A DNA stretch of 28,000 bases from Dacryopinax spathularia (taxonomy: Eukaryota; Basidiomycota; Dacrymycetes; Dacrymycetales; Dacrymycetaceae). The stretch is from positions 1-28,000 of the forward strand of contig JBBPFI010000022.1 of the NCBI GenBank assembly GCA_037974965.1, in the 5' to 3' direction. Below, one piece after another: positions 10,717 through 22,814 of the stretch. The position numbers and the translations under genes are program-made. The notes below the pieces were generated by a model. The model was not told the DNA's origin. It searched no databases and worked only from the letters and a program-made list of their open reading frames with translations. The first letter of the stretch is position 1; every line of letters begins with the position of its first letter.

Positions 10717-13700
10717 GTGACGGCCTCATCATTGATGTCGATTGTCTCGGCGGGGTACAGCGGCATGCGGATATCGGTGATAATAACAACCGTGTGCGAC
10801 AGGATGCCGGACACAGATGTGACGGCATCGTCATTGATGTCGATTGTCTCGGCGGGGTACAGCGGCATGCGGATATCGGTGATAATAACAACCGTGTGCG
10901 ACAGGACGCCGGACACAGATGTGACGGCGTCGTCATTGATCTCGATTGTCTCAGCGGGGCACAATGGCATGCAGCGCCGCTGGTCCGCCCCCCCCCCCCA
11001 CCCCCAACCTGGTCGACTGATAATAACAACCGTGTGCGACAGGATGCCGGCGTGAAAGAGGTCTTTGTGATTGTCGATTGTGTCAGCGGCACAACGTGAC
11101 GCCCGTCAAAGACGTGAACGACGTAGTCGTGGGTGTCGATTGTCTGAGCGGCACGACGGGATGCCCGTGAAAGATGTGAATGCGGTCGTCGTGGATGTCG
11201 ATGGTCTCAGCGGCACCACGCGATGCCCGTGAACGATGTCGATTGTCTCAGCGGTGCAACGTGACACCCGTGAAAGACGTGAACGACGACGTCGTGGAGG
11301 TCGATTCTCTCAGCGGCGCGACGGAATGCCCGTCAGAGATGTGAACGACGTCGTCGTGGATGTTGATTGTCTCAGCGGCGCGACGGGATGCCTGTGAAAG
11401 ATGTGAATGCGGTCGTCGTGGATGTCGATGGTCTCAGCGGCACTACGCGATGCCCGTGAAAGATGTCGATGGTCTCAGCGGCGCGATGCAATGCCCGGGA
11501 ACGATGTCGATGGTCTCAGCGGCGCGATGCAATGCCCGTGAACGATGTCGATTGTCTCAGCGGTGCAACGTGACACCCGTGAAAGACGTGAACGAGGTAG
11601 TCATGGATGTCGATTCTCTCAGCGGCACGACGGGATGCCCGTGAAAGATGTGAACGCGGTCGTCGTGGATGTTGATTGTCTCAGCGGCACGACGGGATGC
11701 CCGTGAAAGATGTGAACGACGTCGTCGTGGATGTTGATTGTCTCAGCGGCGCGACGGGATGCCTGTGAAAGATGTGAACGCGGTCGTCGTGGATGTCGAT
11801 TGTCTCAGCGGCACGACGGGATGCCCGCGAGAGACGTGAACGACGTCGTCGTGGATGTCGATTCTCTCAGCGGCACGACGGGATGCCCGTGAAAGATGTG
11901 AACGCGGTCGTCGTGGATGTCGATTGTCTCAGCGGCACGACGGGATGCCCGTGAAAGATGTGAATGCGGTCGTCGTGGATGTCGATGGTCTCAGCGGCAC
12001 TACGCGATGCCCGTGAAAGATGTCGATGGTCTCAGCGGCGCGATGCAATGCCCGGGAACGATGTCGATGGTCTCAGCGGCGCGATGCAATGCCCGTGAAC
12101 GATGTCGATTCTCTCAGCGGTGCAACGTGACACCCGTGAAAGACGTGAACGAGGTAGTCATGGATGTCGATTCTCTCAGCGGCACGACGGGATGCCCGTG
12201 AAAGACGTGAACGAGGTCGTCGTGGATGTCGATTGTCTCAGCGGCACGACGGGATGCCCGTGAAAGATGTGAACGCGGTCGTCGTGGATGTCGATTGTCT
12301 CAGCGGCACGACGGGATGCCCGTGAAAGATGTGAACGCGGTCGTCGTGGACAATGGCATGCAGCGCCGCTGGGCCGCCCCCACCCCCACCCCCAACCTGG
12401 TCGACTGATAATAACAACCGTGTGCGACAGGATGCCGGCATGAAAGAGGTCTTTGTGATTGTCGATTGTGTCAGCGGCACAACGTGACGCCCGTCAAAGA
12501 CGTGAACGACGTAGTCGTGGGTGTCGATTGTCTCAGCGGCACGACGGGATGCCCGTGAAAGATGTGAATGCGGTCGTCGTGGATGTCGATGGTCTCAGCG
12601 GCACTACGCGATGCCCGTGAAAGATGTCGATGGTCTCAGCGGCGCGATGCAATGCCCGGGAACGATGTCGATGGTCTCAGCGGCGCGATGCAATGCCCGT
12701 GAACGATGTCGATTGTCTCAGCGGTGCAACGTGACACCCGTGAAAGACGTGAACGAGGTAGTCATGGATGTCGATTCTCTCAGCGGCACGACGGGATGCC
12801 CGTGAAAGATGTGAACGCGGTCGTCGTGGATGTCGATTGTCTCAGCGGCACGACGGGATGCCCGTGAAAGATGTGAACGCGGTCGTCGTGGATGTCGATT
12901 GTCTCAGCGGCACTACGCGATGCCCGTGAAAGATGTCGATGGTCTCAGCGGCACGATGCAATGCCCATGAAAGATGTCGATGGTCTCAACGGCGCAACAC
13001 GATGCCCGTGAAAGACGTGAACGATGTAGTTGTGGATGGCGATTGTCTCAGCGGCACAACGCGATGCCCGTGAAAGATGTCGATGGTCTCAGCGGCGCGA
13101 CGGGATGCCCATCAAAGATGTCAAAGACGTAGTCGTGGATGTCGATTGTCTCAGCGGCGCGACACAACGCCCGTGAAAGACGTGAACGACGTAGTCGTGG
13201 ATGGCAATTCTCTCAGCGGCGCGATGCAATGCCCGTGAAAGATGTCGATTGTCTCAGCAGCGCGATGCAATGCCCGTGAATGATGTTGATTGTCTCAGCG
13301 GCGCAACACAATACCCGTGAAAGATGTCGATTGTGTCAGCGGCACGATGCAATGCCCGTGAAAGATGTCGATTGTCTCAGCGGTGCAACGTGACACCCGT
13401 GAAAGACGTGAACGAGGTAGTCATGGATGTCGATGGTCTCAGCGGCGCAATGTGATGCCCATGAAAGATGTGGATTGACTCAGGCACGCAACGGGCTGCC
13501 CATGAAAGACGTGAACAACATAGTCATGGATGGCAATCGTCTCCGTGGTGCAACGCGACACCCGTGCAAGACGTGAATGATGTAGTCGTGGATGTCGATG
13601 GTCCCAGCGGTGCACAAGGGCATCCCAATACGGGCAATAACAGTCACCATGTGGAACGGGATGCCTGTGAAAGACATGAAAGATGTAGTCATGCATGTCG

Positions 13701-13860
13701 ATTGTCTTTGTGGTGCGACATGATGCCCATAAACGATATGAAAGATGTAGTGGCGCATGTTCATTGTCTCAGCGGGGTACAATTGTGTCTGGGTGGCGCA
13801 CAGCGTGACAGAGGTCATGAATGTCAAGCATCGTAGCGGGGTACAATGCCATGCAGTACC
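10717..13860. repeat. GC-rich minisatellite of 41-, 62- and 102-bp related units
   Basis: The stretch between genes A and B is an array built on a core 'gatgtcgattgtctcagcgg'. The left edge has three 102-bp units starting at 10717, 10819 and 10921. The bulk mixes 41-bp units and 62-bp units; the latter equal the 41-bp form plus a 21-bp segment 'gatgtgaacgcggtcgtcg..'. The right edge beyond about 13450 is degenerate. Neither 41 nor 62 is a multiple of three, so open frames through it are not conserved as protein. No gene is seen here. Confidence 0.92.
10964..11152. repeat. Higher-order duplicated block in minisatellite (copy 1; copy 2 at 12351-12539)
   Basis: A segment beginning 'caatggcatgcagcgccgct', containing a C-rich run and 'ggtcgactgataataacaac', recurs almost unchanged at 12351-12539. 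The block is not a simple multiple of the small units, so a longer stretch of array was duplicated. Another block of about 290 bp is present three times, near 11360, 11917 and 12521. Confidence 0.85.
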
Positions 13861-14034
13861 TGTGACTGCCATGAGTAACATACCAGGCACTGTCCATGAT
13901 GCCCTGCGATGTTCTGCCCAGGTGCTGATCGCTCTGCAGTGCTCATAGGGACATGTCATTCCTAAGGCTAATGGGCCAGCACATCATTCATCCCACCATG
14001 GCGGGGCTATCTATGCAATCGATTGTAAACCTCT

Positions 14035-17000
14035 TCAGCCACTATCCTCCTCCGATCCTGACTCGTCCTTGGCTTTCTTAGCCTTCTTCCTTGGGGGTGG
14101 AGAGGGACTGCTTGCAAATCCGGAGCGCGCCTTATTGGCTGAGCGGGTGAGGATACGGGAGGCATGAGGCCGCGCGACTGGGCTGCTCTCCTGACCGAGA
14201 GGGCCGGGATCACGCGCAGACCGTGGCTGAGTGCGATCTAGACCATCCATGAAGTCAGATTGGGGGGGAGAAAAGCATGAAGAACGTGTACCCTGGCGCC
14301 GGGCAGGCCGTGTGGTCTGCCTCCCAATTTTAGCCGGTACCTCAGCGGTTTGGCTGTCCTCACGATCCTCTGGATCTCCTTTGTCTTGGCCGGGTGGCCT
14401 CCTTGCAGAGGCCACCCGGGTGTTCCCGGAACGAATAGCTGCTGCGGTCACTAAAGCGCTTGATCAGCAGACAACCCACCGGTCAATGGGCGCACGCACA
14501 CATGGGAGCGTGCTCTCGGTTGTCATCTGCATGTGCACGGTCAAAGATGGCCTTCAGGCGCCCCCGCTCAATTGGGGTCACCTTGGGCAGCCCCTTGATT
14601 GACTTCTGTTCCACGGGCGCCTGGTCAAAGAGTGCCTTGATACGGCCATGCTGACCTGGGAGTGGTCCATAAACCTTGCGTGGTGGGCGTGGGCTCCCCA
14701 AGGCGGGTTCGGAAGTGGGCTCCTGCACCGCGGCCCTCCTCGGCGGGCGTGACTGCCTGCGGCGTGGGCGAGGTGCAGGAGTGGGGGTATCTGGTGGCGC
14801 ATCATCGGTCTCGGAAGAGGGTAGCATGCTTGCCAATTGCTTCCCATCCGGGTGCATGCTCTGAGCATGTTCACCCAGGGCGCCTTGCTCGTCCACGGTC
14901 TCACTCTGGACGGGCAAAGGAGGGGCCACTGGGATGCTGGCCCCTACACTGGCCGCTTCGGTCACGGTCAAGAAAGAGGCCCCGCTCACTTGAGGTGTCT
15001 CAGGCACCCATGAGCTCGGTGGCACGAGCAAGGTGGGTGGTGCATGCTCTATGCGCTCCATGGGGCTCATCGGTGGAGGGCCTGGCACCTGAGGAGGGGC
15101 CGCACCATTGCCAAGGACATGGTGGATGACATTGAGCAGCTGCGGAGAGCCATGAGATCAGATGGCTGGGCTCTCCGGGAAGGGGAGAGGACCCACAGAG
15201 GCAATGTGCTCTTGGACTTCCAAGTGCTCAAACACTGAGGATGGCAGCAGCCGACCGAGTGCAGCCATCACCTGCTCGGCCAGCTCACCCAGTTGAGGGG
15301 CGTCAGCAGGAGCTGGTGCTGCGTGGGAGCTCATCGGCAGGTGCAACTGGAGCGCTCCCACCGGAAGGTTGCCTGGCTGGTCACCCTGCAAGTCCAGCTG
15401 TCCAGCCTCGGCGGTAGGCAGCGCATGGGGGGAAGATGACTGGGATGATGGGGTGCTAGCCGGGGAGGCCCCAGCAAGGAGCAAGTCTTCAAACCTGGCA
15501 AGCACATCATTGGCCACTGAAAGATCTGCTCCAGGACATCCACTCACGGGTAGGGCAGGATGACATGAGGACCTGACCTTGTGCCATCACGCAAATACTC
15601 AAACAACCTTTGCCAGGCGGGGCACTGGGCGAGGTGGATCAAGAAGATGCGGTACTTGGGTGCTTCCGAGAGGACACGCAGGACGCCAAGTGTGAGCGCA
15701 TCGTGGCGCTGCCCGGGCTCAAAGCCTTGCATATAGAGCACAAATCGTCGGAACAGGGGGGCAACGCTGTGCCATTCCTGTGGGCAGGCCGGCCGGGCAG
15801 GCTGAGGACGGCCCCGCTGGGAGTCGATCACCTTCTGAACGAACCATGCCACCTGCATGCAAATGGCTTTGAACACCGCGGTCCCTTCCTTGGTCACCAG
15901 ATCACTCCCTGCGGCAACAATATCCGCCGCATGGGCAGCCCCTATGCGGTGATAAGACTGGTTTAGGTCCCGCCACCATGCGACCTCTGTGAATGGGTTG
16001 AGGTCAGCAACCATTTTGCGCCACGCCTGTGCACGCTCAGGGGGGCTCATCGCATGCACCTGCGCAACAGTGTGGAAGAGGTAGAGGACATGCCATAGCA
16101 CGCCTGGGATGGACCGCCTACGCTCATTCGGATTGGGCGGTGAGGGCAGGCGGAGCATGTACGACCCATTCAAATACTGTCCGATCTGGAACATGATCAG
16201 AGTGCGTCAGCGATGCACGTGTGTTTGGCCAACGTACCATGCGCAACATGGGCTGAAATTGATCCACATAGGCGAGGACACGAGGGAAGCTGTATGGATT
16301 CAGCTGGACCGCCCATGGGGTCTTCTTGGCCGCAAGGAGCAGGCTCAGACGAAACATGGTCGCCTGCACACGATCCTCACGTGGCACCAACTTGCGCTTC
16401 ACAGGCAGGTCAAACCCCATGTCCTCAGGAGGGTAAAACTCGGCGGGGATGCTGGCATATTCTTCCGCTTGCAGCTTTGCCAGGAGAGCACGGAGGCGTG
16501 CGATCCGCTCCTCCAAAGTATCGGCCACCACACGCGTTTCAGGGAAGCCAAAGTAAGCCGCCAAGCGTTCATCGAGCAGGAGCGCAAGGGGCGTGGGACC
16601 CCGATACTCTGTCCACGCCTGCATGCTGCCCAGCTCAGGCCCATCGGGGGTGTGCAATGCCTCCCAGAGGGCAAATGCATCGTCCACGATGGCCAAATAG
16701 TCGCGGTGGACAATGCGCGGATGATGCCAGGGGCGCTGTGTGAGATGGTTCACCGTGACCATCTCGATCGTACGCTCAATGAGGACCTGCCAGCCCTGGA
16801 AAAGCACCAGATCAACGGGGACCTCACAGAGGGTGCAGAGGGTGCGTACCTCGCAATAGTCAGAATCAAATGCCTCGATCAATGGGGCAATGTCATGCAC
16901 AATGTCCCACCGTGGCAGCCCCAGGAACCGTGGGAGGACGTCACGTGCACCAGGATGCATGAACAGGCGGATCAGGTCGGGATGATTGTTCAGTTCCAAC

Positions 17001-17761
17001 ATGGCGAGGGCGATGCGCTGTTGTTGGTCGCGTTCGGGGTGCGCATCATACTCCTTGCAGGCCGCAAGAAACTTGGACATCATCGGTGTCGGCTGAGTCA
17101 CAAGACGGCGGTTGGTGCGGATCTGGGCATAGAAGGCCTGACCGGCCAAGGAAGTGGCGATCGCTGGGGGTGTGTGTCAGTCTGTGGATGGCAGAGGCAC
17201 ATAGGCACATACTGGCATCCAGCACGACCACAGGCCACCACGCGGTCTGGGTCCGTGGATTGTCGGCATGGTGGAGGGTGTGGAGGAGGAGGATCGCATG
17301 ATACCGTTGGACACCATCCAATACGGTGACCTGTGTCAGATCATGGAACATCACCCATTCACTTGGCTGGAGATCGGTCGTGACCACGTTCTCACGGGGG
17401 CTCATAAGAACAAGCGGGTGGTGGGTGCGGTGCAAGCCGTAGAGCATAGAGTGATACAACCGCATCACGGTGGCATCTTGGGGTGGGTGATCAAAGACCG
17501 GATGCGGGGTCTCCACGTTGCAGGCGAATCGGGCCTGACACAGAATGAACGGGGCGATCATCGGCTGGAACTCGGCAAATTCGTCTTGTTCTGCCTGCTG
17601 AAGGCGCTCAGAGAGCGGGGCCAGAGGGGTAATCTGCGAGTCTGGCCAAAGACCGCTGTCGTTAACTGCGGGTCGGCCAGATAGCGTCTGCGTGCGCATC
17701 CGGCATCAGGAAAGATGGGACAGGACGGTGTCGTGCGACTTACATTGACAGGGGTTGACAT
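14035..17761 (-). CDS. Gene B: ParB/Srx-like domain protein with Pro-rich tail, paralogue of A and C
   Basis: Eight exons: 17761-17744, 17687-17213, 17163-16850, 16795-16238, 16185-15548, 15494-15197, 15139-14500, 14441-14035. They sum to 3348 nt (1115 aa plus stop). The first coding exon is only 18 nt. Introns are 49-58 nt. The 54-nt intron at 16796-16849 keeps the frame open, so it is easily missed; removing it aligns the flanking 'DYCE / GWQ' with 'AYCD / GWY' of gene C. Residues about 60-170 resemble the ParB/sulfiredoxin fold, with VTVLDGVQR ending at 134. Residues 170-668 are the helical core, with a conserved PTPLALLLDERL segment matching PTHIGLIVDERL in gene C, and IGQYL at 456 just after a conserved intron. 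Residues about 668-1115 are Pro/Ser-rich and end in a basic RKKAKKAK then acidic run, a plausible nuclear localisation signal. There is no protease domain. Junction positions near 16800 may be off by one base. The function is unknown. Confidence 0.8.
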
Positions 17762-17763
17762 GA

Positions 17764-17898
17764 CTGCACCAAGTCGTCAGCCCATACTGCTGATGGCATA
17801 GCCGCGGTACATGCACAGCCACCGTTAGAATACGTCGCGACGCATACTAACGGTGGCTGTGCGTATGCCGCGGCTATGTAGGCATAAATGGGACTTAC
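17764..17898 (-). other. Gene B leader intron containing an 82-nt hairpin
   Basis: The minus-strand donor GTAAGT at 17898 follows 'ccttgatttG', matching the leader donors of genes A and C. The acceptor 'gtgcag' ends at 17764, two bases before the ATG. The intron is 135 nt, against about 50 nt for coding introns here. The excess is accounted for by an imperfect inverted repeat at 17797-17878 whose arms start 'catagccgcgg' and whose centre is the same GTTAGAATACGTCG-type palindrome (17824-17851) found upstream of A and C. Confidence 0.65.
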
Positions 17899-18253
17899 CA
17901 AATCAAGGTAGGAAGGCGTGGAAGAGGAGCAAGTGGGCCCGGATGCAGTGCGGCTGCATGCATGTAAAGACCCTGGATGTGGCACATGCGCATTCCATGG
18001 CGCATGTCTGTGCACGCGCCGTGTGCGCATGGCACACGCCCTGCGCGCAATGTGGGTGCGCACATGGGGAATCTGTCCGGCGCATGGGACATTCATCGAG
18101 GGTCCCAGTGTGCGCTATCTGACCGCAACGGCATGCACATCGGTGGGAGACTCTGCGCCGGCTCTTTTCTCCGCACGTTGCCATGCCGATCTCAACAACG
18201 ATATGCACATGTACATTGCTGGCATTTACATTCTATTCACATTGCGCTATGCT
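17899..18253. other. Intergenic region between B and C
   Basis: This holds the promoter or first leader exon of gene B and the 3' end of gene C. It is rich in 'gcgcat' and 'tgcgca' words. I see no convincing coding frame, RNA gene or larger repeat. Confidence 0.5.
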
Positions 18254-21200
18254 CTAGCTAGATACTTGGCCTGGTACTGTGGGGTCCTCGGGCAAAGTGA
18301 GGGCGAGGCGGAACATCCAGTTGCGCATTGCCTGTATCTGTGCTGGCGTGGTCATCGATGACATCTCCCTCCCGCGAAGCAGTGCAAGGGTGTGCGCTAG
18401 CACCCACACCCCGCAGTCGCTGGCATTGCGCTGGTGGGGCACCTGGTGGGAGCATGAGCGAATGGACCCGAGCACGCATGCGTGCACATACCTTGACCCG
18501 CCGGACATGCCAATTGGACCACTGCTTGCCAGGGAAAGGGTTTCCGCTATAACGGAAGATGGTTTCCAGGATGGCCTGCACCCGCTGTATATATGGTCAG
18601 TCCATGTGATTGCACATAAGTGAGGAACGTACACCAAGGGGCTCTGCCTCGATGGCGTGGAGAAACGAGTCATAAATCAAGATGTGGCACGACTCCCAGT
18701 CCACACGGTAGAGGTACCAATGACTGTTAAAGAGGAGGGGGATAAGCCACCGTCTGTAGGACCTCAGACGGCGTGCCTCCGGGTCGGGTGTGCCCTCCTC
18801 AGGAGGGATGTGCCAGTTTAAGATCCAATTGGTGTACCACCGCTCCAGATCTTCCAGCGACTTAATCAAGTCCTCGTTGAACATCGAGATGGCCATAGCA
18901 GTGATGGGTGCTGCATGGACAGGTGGAGGCGTCAGGCCCTCCGGTTTGCCAAGGAGCCACAGGTTCGTCATATCGGACAGGTTGAACTGGCTGAGCCATT
19001 GGTCGCCCAGGAGGTTCTTAAGCTCCCCTACAGTCATCTGAATCACGCATGATCCCTCAACATATTTGCGGCCCGACTCGATTTTTTCCTGGCGCCCACG
19101 TGGGGGCGCCTCGGGTGGTGTCCACGAGTCAAGGTCGGACTGCAATCCCGAGTGAGCCAGGCTGTTGAACACGCAGTCCAGTGACTTACAATGACAAGCC
19201 AGCTGGAGTCGTGCTGGATGGCAGTACGGGCACCTGCGGAGACATGGATAGGGTCGTTCCATGGGTGGAACGTGCGGACAGGAGGGGGATGGTCAGTGAC
19301 AATGGCCACCGCGGGCGAGGAACCGCGCGAGCTGGGGGGGTTCACCTGTGCAGGCGGAGAACCGTGCCCACTATCTGGGCTCTTAAACCGGGGTGGGCCT
19401 GAGACCGGACTGGGCAGGAGGAGCTTGGCCTCATTCACCGTTTTCTCCAGCTTGGCATGCAGCCGCTCTTGTGAGGTCTGCATCGGCTTCATAGGCTGCT
19501 CTGATCCATTCCCCGGCTTGGGTCGGCCTGGCTTGTCTTCCTGTTGCGTGGACGCAAAGAGTGGGCGTGGGCGGGGCTGGGATGGCACCTTGCTCTTCTG
19601 GTTGACGGGGGGCAATGGCGATGGGGTGGCTGGTTTGCCTGCACGTAACAGCGTGGACCGGACCTGCTGGTCAATCGTGGGGCCGCTGCTCCGGACATCT
19701 GGTGGCGGCACTGTGGTATCCCTGTTAGCACACCATGCAATGAGTCACCACACACGTGCTTACAAGAAGGCATCTGGGAGACAGGAGTGGGGCGGGCCGC
19801 TGGGGTGGTGTGAGCGGGGCGCGCTGCAACAGAGTCCCGGTCATCGTCAGAAGTCACAGTGTCCTTGGACTTGTACACTACATGCAGAGTGAGCACAGTG
19901 AGCGGACACAAGACAAACACATGCTCACCTTTCTTGGTGCGGGACCGGGTCTCAATCTTGCGTGGCTCCGATGCCACTTTATCCTCCTTGTCAGAGGAAG
20001 AGGGCTCATACTCTGCATCACCACCTGCATATGGCATGAGCGGACAAAGGCCACAGCAGTCAAGGGACAAGGTGCCTACGCTTCCGTTCCTGGGCACGGC
20101 GACGATGCCTGCGAGCAGCTTCCCAATTATCGCGGTATTCAGCTTCAGCACGCCGTCCTGGTCGCACATCGTGAGGGCAGCATGCACAGGACATGGACAG
20201 ACACTCACGCTCAGCTTCCTCTGCATTGTTTGCTGGCGGGTTGGGCTTCGTGGGCCGAGGTGGGCGCGCCTGCGGGGGCCCAGAGGCCACGCGGACCCGT
20301 TTCACGGCTGGCTTGGGAGGTGCGGCCGGTGGAGCAGGAGCAGGAACAGCGGTAGATGGTGGAGCAGGCCCAGCTGCGGCGGTCGTTGGGAATCCGGATC
20401 CATCCAGGGAATGCTCTCGCTTCTTGCTGGTCGCAGGAGGCTCAGTGCGGATGGGCGGGGGTGCAGGCGGCAGAATCTGCGGAGGCCAGTGCGCCTTGGC
20501 AGCGACCCCCCTGGATGCAGTGTAGAGCAGCTGTGAAGACGGATTAGCGGCACGTCACATGCAAAAATCACTGCAGGCAGACCTCAAGCAAGGGTGGGAC
20601 AATGGCCTCCTTATCGGGAGTCTGGGGGAATGACTGGATCACCGTGGAGTGCAAGCGCTCCACCGCATTAAACTCAGCCTGCGTGGGGACCTCAAGGAGA
20701 GGTGCATCCAGGCTGTCGGCGATACTGGCGTGAAAAGGCAGCTTGACGGGCACCTGGTCCGGGGGCACCAAAGAGTCAAGGTAGCGAAAGATGGGGCGCC
20801 AGAGCTGGGTGCGTGCAAGATGGGCACAGAGCGTGCGGAAAGGGATATCGTGCGCAGTCACATGTTGGACAAGCGCAAGGAGTACCGCATCCACCTGCGT
20901 GGGCGGGTGGTTTTGGGTGAACAGATGGGCATGCAGGAACTGGATCCGCCAATAAGGCCAGACCGCATGGGGTGCAGGGGGAGGTGGCAGGGGCTGACGA
21001 TGGAGGCGGGCATTCATGCGGGCAAGCATGGACTTGAGGCTGGAAACCAGGATCTCGACCAGGTTGGCAGGAGCATGGGCCGCCACGGTCTCTGGACTGG
21101 TGACGGTGTGCGTCTTTGCGTACTCTTCCACAAAGAGCTGGGTCAGGTACAGCGTGTGCATGTCCAGCAACCGTGATGAAACATTGAACCGGTCAACAAG

Positions 21201-22814
21201 CGCGTGCATGATGCCATCGCGCTCGTCAGGGGGCTCGGAATACCAGGCTTGAGGGGTCCCACGGAGGGAGGCCAGTTGATGCAGAAGGCCGGGAACAGCC
21301 TGCTTGTGGCGGAGGGGAGGGATGTCGGAGGCTGTTCGCAAGGGGTAGCCAGGGATCACGTAGTGCCCGACCTAGTCACCATCAAGGTGCCATCCTGTGG
21401 AAGGAAAAGGGAAGACTCACCAGGTTGAGCAGCGGGTCAAAGCGCTTCATGCAGACAACCGCATGGGTCAGCAGCCAGGGTGTGAGAATCATGGCCCACG
21501 GCGTCTCCATCAGACCGCTCAGGATGGCGATGCGCAGGCGAGTGGACTGAAGCAATTGCGACCGCGGGATCGGAATCGGGGCAAAGTGAAAGCCATGCTC
21601 AGTCAGGGGCTGGTATTGCACTGGGACATGTTGCAAGCCGGCATCGATTTGGTCTTGAAACCGCCTGAGACGGGCGAGTCTTTCCACGGGACCATCCTTG
21701 ACATCCAACGTGTGTGCAAAGGTGCCGTAGAGATATGCAAGGCGCTCGTCCACAATCAATCCAATGTGGGTCGGCCCACGGTAGGCCGTCCTCTGCTGGA
21801 TCTCGGGGGTGACCTCAAAAGGGGTGGATTGGAGGAGATACTGGATGTGGAACGCTTGATCGGTTGCCGCAAAGAACAAACTGTTCAATGCATCCAGCCA
21901 AGGGGGAAGAGTGGGAGCATCAAGGCCGAGAAGCTCGATGTGGCGCTGAAGCAAGGTATACCAACCCTGGAGGAGGGATGAGCAAAGGGACAGGGAAGCA
22001 CAGAAGGGCTCACATCGCAATAGGCGCCATCAGCAGCATGGAGGAGAATGGCAATGTCAACGGCATTAGACCATGGGAAGGTCATGAAGAGCATCGGGAG
22101 AATGGCACGGGCAGGTGCGTAGCTGAAAAGGCGGCGACCGTGAGGGCTGTTATGGAACTCCCTCAGGGCCTGCGCCAACGCCTCCTGGTCATTCTGGGCC
22201 TCGCTGTTGATGTACGTGTCATGGGCCGCCATGAAGTAGACACGCAGGGGGGTGGGGCGGGAGACCGAAAGGCGATTGGAGCAAATGCGCAAGTAGACCG
22301 GACGCAACTGCGCGTGGTGCTCAATCGCACTATCGAGGACAATGACCGAGAAAACCGGACCACGGAGATCGGCGGGGAACAAATGGGGATAGTCGTACTT
22401 CTGGATCCAGAGGGCCTCGAGCGCCTTGATGCGTTTGACTCCATCGAGGACGGTCACCTCGGTGGTGTGGAAGAACTGGACAAGAGGCGGATAACTGTGG
22501 GACCAGTTGACGGGAGCCACCGCAGCAGGCTTGACGTTACTGCGGGCGGTCATGAGAACGATCGGATCATAGCCCAAGCCATAGCCCTCAAGCAGAGAGA
22601 TGAGCAACGCAAAGGAGTTGCCTCCATTGTCATGCTCAAATCGGAAGGGCTCGGTATCGGCAGTGAGCATGAAGGAGCCTTGCGTGATCACATGAGGCTG
22701 GAGCAGCGAGTGAACAACCTTGAACTGCAGCATGGCCTCTGCGTCAAGTTCACTGCGTAGCGCATCCAGGGCGGGATCACCGGAAACGGGGACTGTCGGT
22801 GTCGGGTTGGACAT
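18254..22814 (-). CDS. Gene C: ParB/Srx-like N-terminus fused to a C-terminal Ulp1-type (C48) SUMO-protease-like domain
   Basis: Eleven exons: 22814-22014, 21966-21421, 21371-20583, 20530-20209, 20157-20080, 20024-19929, 19877-19764, 19710-19190, 19139-18633, 18584-18492, 18442-18254. They sum to 4056 nt (1351 aa plus stop). Residues about 40-165 resemble the ParB/sulfiredoxin fold with VTVLDGVKR (DGVKR at 124-128). The helical core continues to about 712, with VGHYV at 450 after the intron shared with A and B. Residues 713-1089 are Pro-rich with basic patches and several small exons. Residues about 1110-1351 form a Ulp1/SENP-like peptidase. His1229 lies in NSHWYLYRVD, Asp1246 in IYDSF, Gln1293 and Cys1299 in HQRNASDCGVW. 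The His-Asp spacing (17) and Gln-Cys spacing (6) equal those of yeast Ulp1, so the catalytic set looks intact. The expected activity is cleavage of SUMO or another ubiquitin-like protein; this is not shown. The donor at 20582 (GTCTGC) is weak; other junctions are canonical. Confidence 0.83.

Noticed and set aside
11360-12805. Repeated 94-codon frames in the minisatellite
   Set aside because: Unit lengths of 41 and 62 bp shift the frame between units, so no protein repeat is maintained. The identity reflects block duplication.
16109-17329. Plus-strand open frame of 406 codons
   Set aside because: It is antisense to gene B exons, which align with genes A and C and splice in frame. GC-rich coding sequence often leaves the opposite strand open.
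21864-22760. Plus-strand open frame of 298 codons
   Set aside because: It is antisense to the ParB-like exon of gene C, whose minus-strand reading is conserved in gene B.
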